From positions 1 to 6,209 of the forward strand of contig JAMNXK010000137.1 in the NCBI GenBank assembly GCA_023653245.1: 6,209 bases of DNA, written 5' to 3'. The notes beneath the pieces are model-generated. The model was given only the letters and a program-made list of their open reading frames with translations, searched no databases and was not told the DNA's origin. Position 1 is the stretch's first letter; each line of letters begins with the position of its first letter. Positions 4,483-6,209 of the stretch are shown one piece after another. A program made the position numbers and the translations under genes. Source of the stretch: Tagaea sp. (GTDB lineage: Bacteria; Pseudomonadota; Alphaproteobacteria; CACIAM-22H2).

Positions 4483-4534
4483 GCTTGCCAGGGCGGGCCC
4501 GATTTGGTATCCCCCGCGTCCGTGCTTGGCAAGC
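4483..4534. promoter_or_regulatory. Possible overlapping divergent promoters for tRNA-Leu and (formerly) lipB
   Basis: An inverted repeat GCTTGCCA (4483-4490) / TGGCAAGC (4527-4534) supplies a TTGCCA -35 candidate on each strand. Rightward, TTGCCA is 17 bases from TATCCC (4508-4513), pointing to the tRNA gene. Leftward, TTGCCA is 17 bases from TACCAA (4509-4504), pointing to lipB before the element was inserted. The -10 boxes are weak, so this is a suggestion based on symmetry and position. Confidence 0.35.
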
Positions 4535-4569
4535 CTTCCTCGGAAGGCGACACCCGGCTTCCCAGATGT

Positions 4570-4655
4570 GCGGTCGTGGCGGAACGGTAGACGCGCCAGC
4601 TTGAGGTGCTGGTGGCCGAAAGGTCGTGGAAGTTCGAGTCTTCTCGACCGCACCA
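4570..4655 (+). tRNA. tRNA-Leu (anticodon GAG)
   Basis: An 86-base class II tRNA. The acceptor stem GCGGTCG (4570-4576) pairs perfectly with CGACCGC (4645-4651), followed by discriminator A and an encoded CCA (4653-4655). The anticodon stem CCAGC/GCTGG (4596-4600, 4608-4612) encloses loop TTGAGGT with anticodon GAG at 4603-4605, which reads CUC and CUU. A long variable arm (about 4613-4627), as expected for leucine, precedes the T arm GGAAG-TTCGAGT-CTTCT. It lies 28 bases before maeB on the same strand; no clear terminator separates them, so some maeB transcription could pass through the tRNA. Confidence 0.96.
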
Positions 4656-4683
4656 TCTCTCTTTTTCCATCCGGCGGGACGAT

Positions 4684-6209
4684 ATGGCGGACGACAAGCT
4701 GCGCGAAGCGGCGCTCGAATATCACCGTCTGCCCCAGCCCGGGAAACTCGCGATTTCGGCGACCAAGCCGCTGGCCAACCAGCGCGACCTGGCGCTCGCC
4801 TATTCGCCGGGCGTGGCGGCGGCGTGCGAAGCCATCGTCGCCGATCCGGCCGAAGCCGCCACCGTCACCGCGCGCGCCAATCTGGTCGCGGTCGTGACCA
4901 ACGGCACGGCCGTGCTCGGCCTGGGTGCCATCGGCCCGCTCGCCGCCAAGCCGGTGATGGAAGGCAAGGCGGTACTGTTCAAGAAATTCGCCGGCATCGA
5001 CGTGTTCGACATCGAGATCGACGAGCGCGATCCCGACAAGCTGGTCGATATCATCGCCTCGCTCGAACCCACCTTCGGCGGCATCAATCTCGAGGACATC
5101 AAAGCGCCCGAGTGCTTCGAGATCGAAGCCAAGCTGCGCGCGCGCCTGAAAATCCCCGTCTTCCACGACGATCAGCACGGCACGGCGATCATCGTGGGGG
5201 CGGCGATCCTCAACGGCCTGCGGGTGGTCGGCAAGGATATCGCCAAGGTCAAACTCGTGACGTCCGGCGCGGGTGCCGCGGCGCTCGCCTGCCTCGATCT
5301 GCTGGTCGATCTGGGCGTGAAGCCCGAGAATATCTGGGTCACCGATATCGCCGGCGTGGTCTACAAGGGCCGCGTCGAGCAGATGGACCCGCGCAAAGCC
5401 CGCTACGCGCGCGACACGAACGCGCGCACGCTCGACGACGTGATCGGCGATGCCGACGTGTTCCTGGGACTGTCCGCCCCGCGCGTGCTCAAGGGCCCGA
5501 TGGTCGCCAAGATGGGCCCCAAGCCCTTGATCCTGGCGCTCGCCAATCCGACGCCCGAAATTCTGCCCGAAGAAGTGAAGGCCATCCGCGCCGACGCGAT
5601 CATCGCCACCGGCCGGTCGGACTATCCCAACCAGGTCAACAACGTCCTGTGCTTCCCCTTCATCTTCCGGGGTGCGCTGGACGTTGGTGCGACCACGATC
5701 AACGAGGCGATGAAGGTCGCCGCCGTGCGCGCGATCGCCGATCTGGCCACGCAAGAGCCGTCGGACGTGGTGGTCGCGGCCTATGGCGGCGAGCCGCCCG
5801 CCTTCGGGCCCGAGAATCTGATCCCCAAGCCGTTCGATCCGCGGCTGATCACCGAAATCGCCACGGCGGTCGCCAAAGCGGCGATGGAATCGGGCGTGGC
5901 CACGCGCCCGATCGCCGATTTCGACGCCTATTGGGACCGGCTGTCGCAATTCGTCTATCGCTCGGGCTTCGTCATGAAGCCGATCTTCGAGCGCGCGCGC
6001 GCCGCCCCCAAGCGCATCGTGTTCGCCGACGGCGAGGACGAGCGCGTGCTGCGCGCCGCCCAGACGCTGGTCGACGAAGGCATCTGCGTTCCCGTCCTGG
6101 TCGGCCGGCGCGAGACGATCAGGAAGCGCATGGACAAGCTCGGCCTGCGCATCGTCCTCGACCGCGACTTCAAGCTGCTCAATCCCGAGGACATTCCCGA
6201 CTACGCCGA
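4684..6209 (+). CDS. maeB: NADP-type malic enzyme with C-terminal phosphotransacetylase-like domain (3' end outside window)
   Basis: MaeB oxidatively decarboxylates malate to pyruvate, giving NADPH in most relatives, and links the TCA cycle to C3 metabolism. The frame is open from ATG 4684 to the window edge, 508 codons of an expected 750-770. The malic domain shows AYSPGV (Tyr40), [12 protein letters not shown] (Lys89 probable catalytic base), NLEDI (Glu137, Asp138) and [10 protein letters not shown] (Asp162, Asp163), which bind metal and substrate. The Rossmann motif SGAGAAA is at 194-200, and ANPTPE and [11 protein letters not shown] follow near 290-320. From about residue 430 ([31 protein letters not shown]) the phosphotransacetylase-like domain begins; in relatives it is usually non-catalytic and regulatory, responding to acetyl-CoA. 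The start is preceded by a weak GGCGGGA. Cofactor choice cannot be fixed from what is visible. Confidence 0.95.
   Translation, partial: MADDKLREAALEYHRLPQPGKLAISATKPLANQRDLALAYSPGVAAACEAIVADPAEAATVTARANLVAVVTNGTAVLGLGAIGPLAAKPVMEGKAVLFKKFAGIDVFDIEIDERDPDKLVDIIASLEPTFGGINLEDIKAPECFEIEAKLRARLKIPVFHDDQHGTAIIVGAAILNGLRVVGKDIAKVKLVTSGAGAAALACLDLLVDLGVKPENIWVTDIAGVVYKGRVEQMDPRKARYARDTNARTLDDVIGDADVFLGLSAPRVLKGPMVAKMGPKPLILALANPTPEILPEEVKAIRADAIIATGRSDYPNQVNNVLCFPFIFRGALDVGATTINEAMKVAAVRAIADLATQEPSDVVVAAYGGEPPAFGPENLIPKPFDPRLITEIATAVAKAAMESGVATRPIADFDAYWDRLSQFVYRSGFVMKPIFERARAAPKRIVFADGEDERVLRAAQTLVDEGICVPVLVGRRETIRKRMDKLGLRIVLDRDFKLLNPEDIPDYA

Noticed and set aside
4470..4655. tRNA-Leu as an attachment site for an integrative element
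   Set aside because: The inserted DNA has IS1-type ends and 8-bp duplications, there is no integrase, and no repeat of the tRNA 3' end is found elsewhere in the window.
4387..5949. A 520-codon open frame on the minus strand opposite maeB
   Set aside because: It runs through the tRNA gene and the right end of the element, is rich in Arg, Gly, Asp and His without family motifs, and is explained as the antisense of maeB.

Overview
The window is chromosomal DNA from a GC-rich bacterium, most likely an alphaproteobacterium and perhaps in or near the Rhodospirillales. The evidence is the strong G/C bias at third codon positions, two PAS_5-type proteins (a family common in alphaproteobacteria), a MaeB-type malic enzyme and TTCGACA(A/G)GCTC palindromic repeats. 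The genus cannot be named from this sequence.

Layout from left to right: the 3' end of an acylphosphatase gene (+). A short spacer follows with two inverted REP-like palindromes, at the point where the rightward acylphosphatase gene meets a leftward operon. That operon reads lipB, PAS protein, PAS protein. The two PAS genes are tandem paralogs. Between them lies a 30-bp copy of the end of lipB, a scar showing that the duplicated unit was 'lipB tail + PAS gene'.

A complete 1950-bp IS1-family element (2520..4469) sits immediately upstream of lipB. It has 19-bp terminal inverted repeats with one mismatch and 8-bp target duplications (gggaaccg). Its transposase is a single 273-residue frame. The element is far longer than a classical IS1 because it carries two further genes: a small basic protein and a predicted HARE-HTH (winged-helix) protein, converging with a 26-bp overlap. 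A non-coding stretch of about 310 bp between cargo and transposase holds hairpins, an intrinsic terminator, a palindrome and a strong promoter whose expected start site falls on the transposase ATG, so the transposase mRNA may be leaderless.

Right of the element are a tRNA-Leu(GAG) with encoded CCA and the first 508 codons of maeB, which runs off the window. Before the insertion, lipB and the tRNA gene were divergent, about 105 bp apart. The element has moved the normal upstream region of lipB nearly 2 kb away and left only 13 bp of the original sequence before its start codon.

The chromosomal genes serve lipoate synthesis (lipB), C4/C3 carbon flux (maeB), leucine decoding and probable sensing (PAS proteins). 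The most interesting item is the cargo-carrying IS1-family element with its insulated, possibly leaderless transposase control region.
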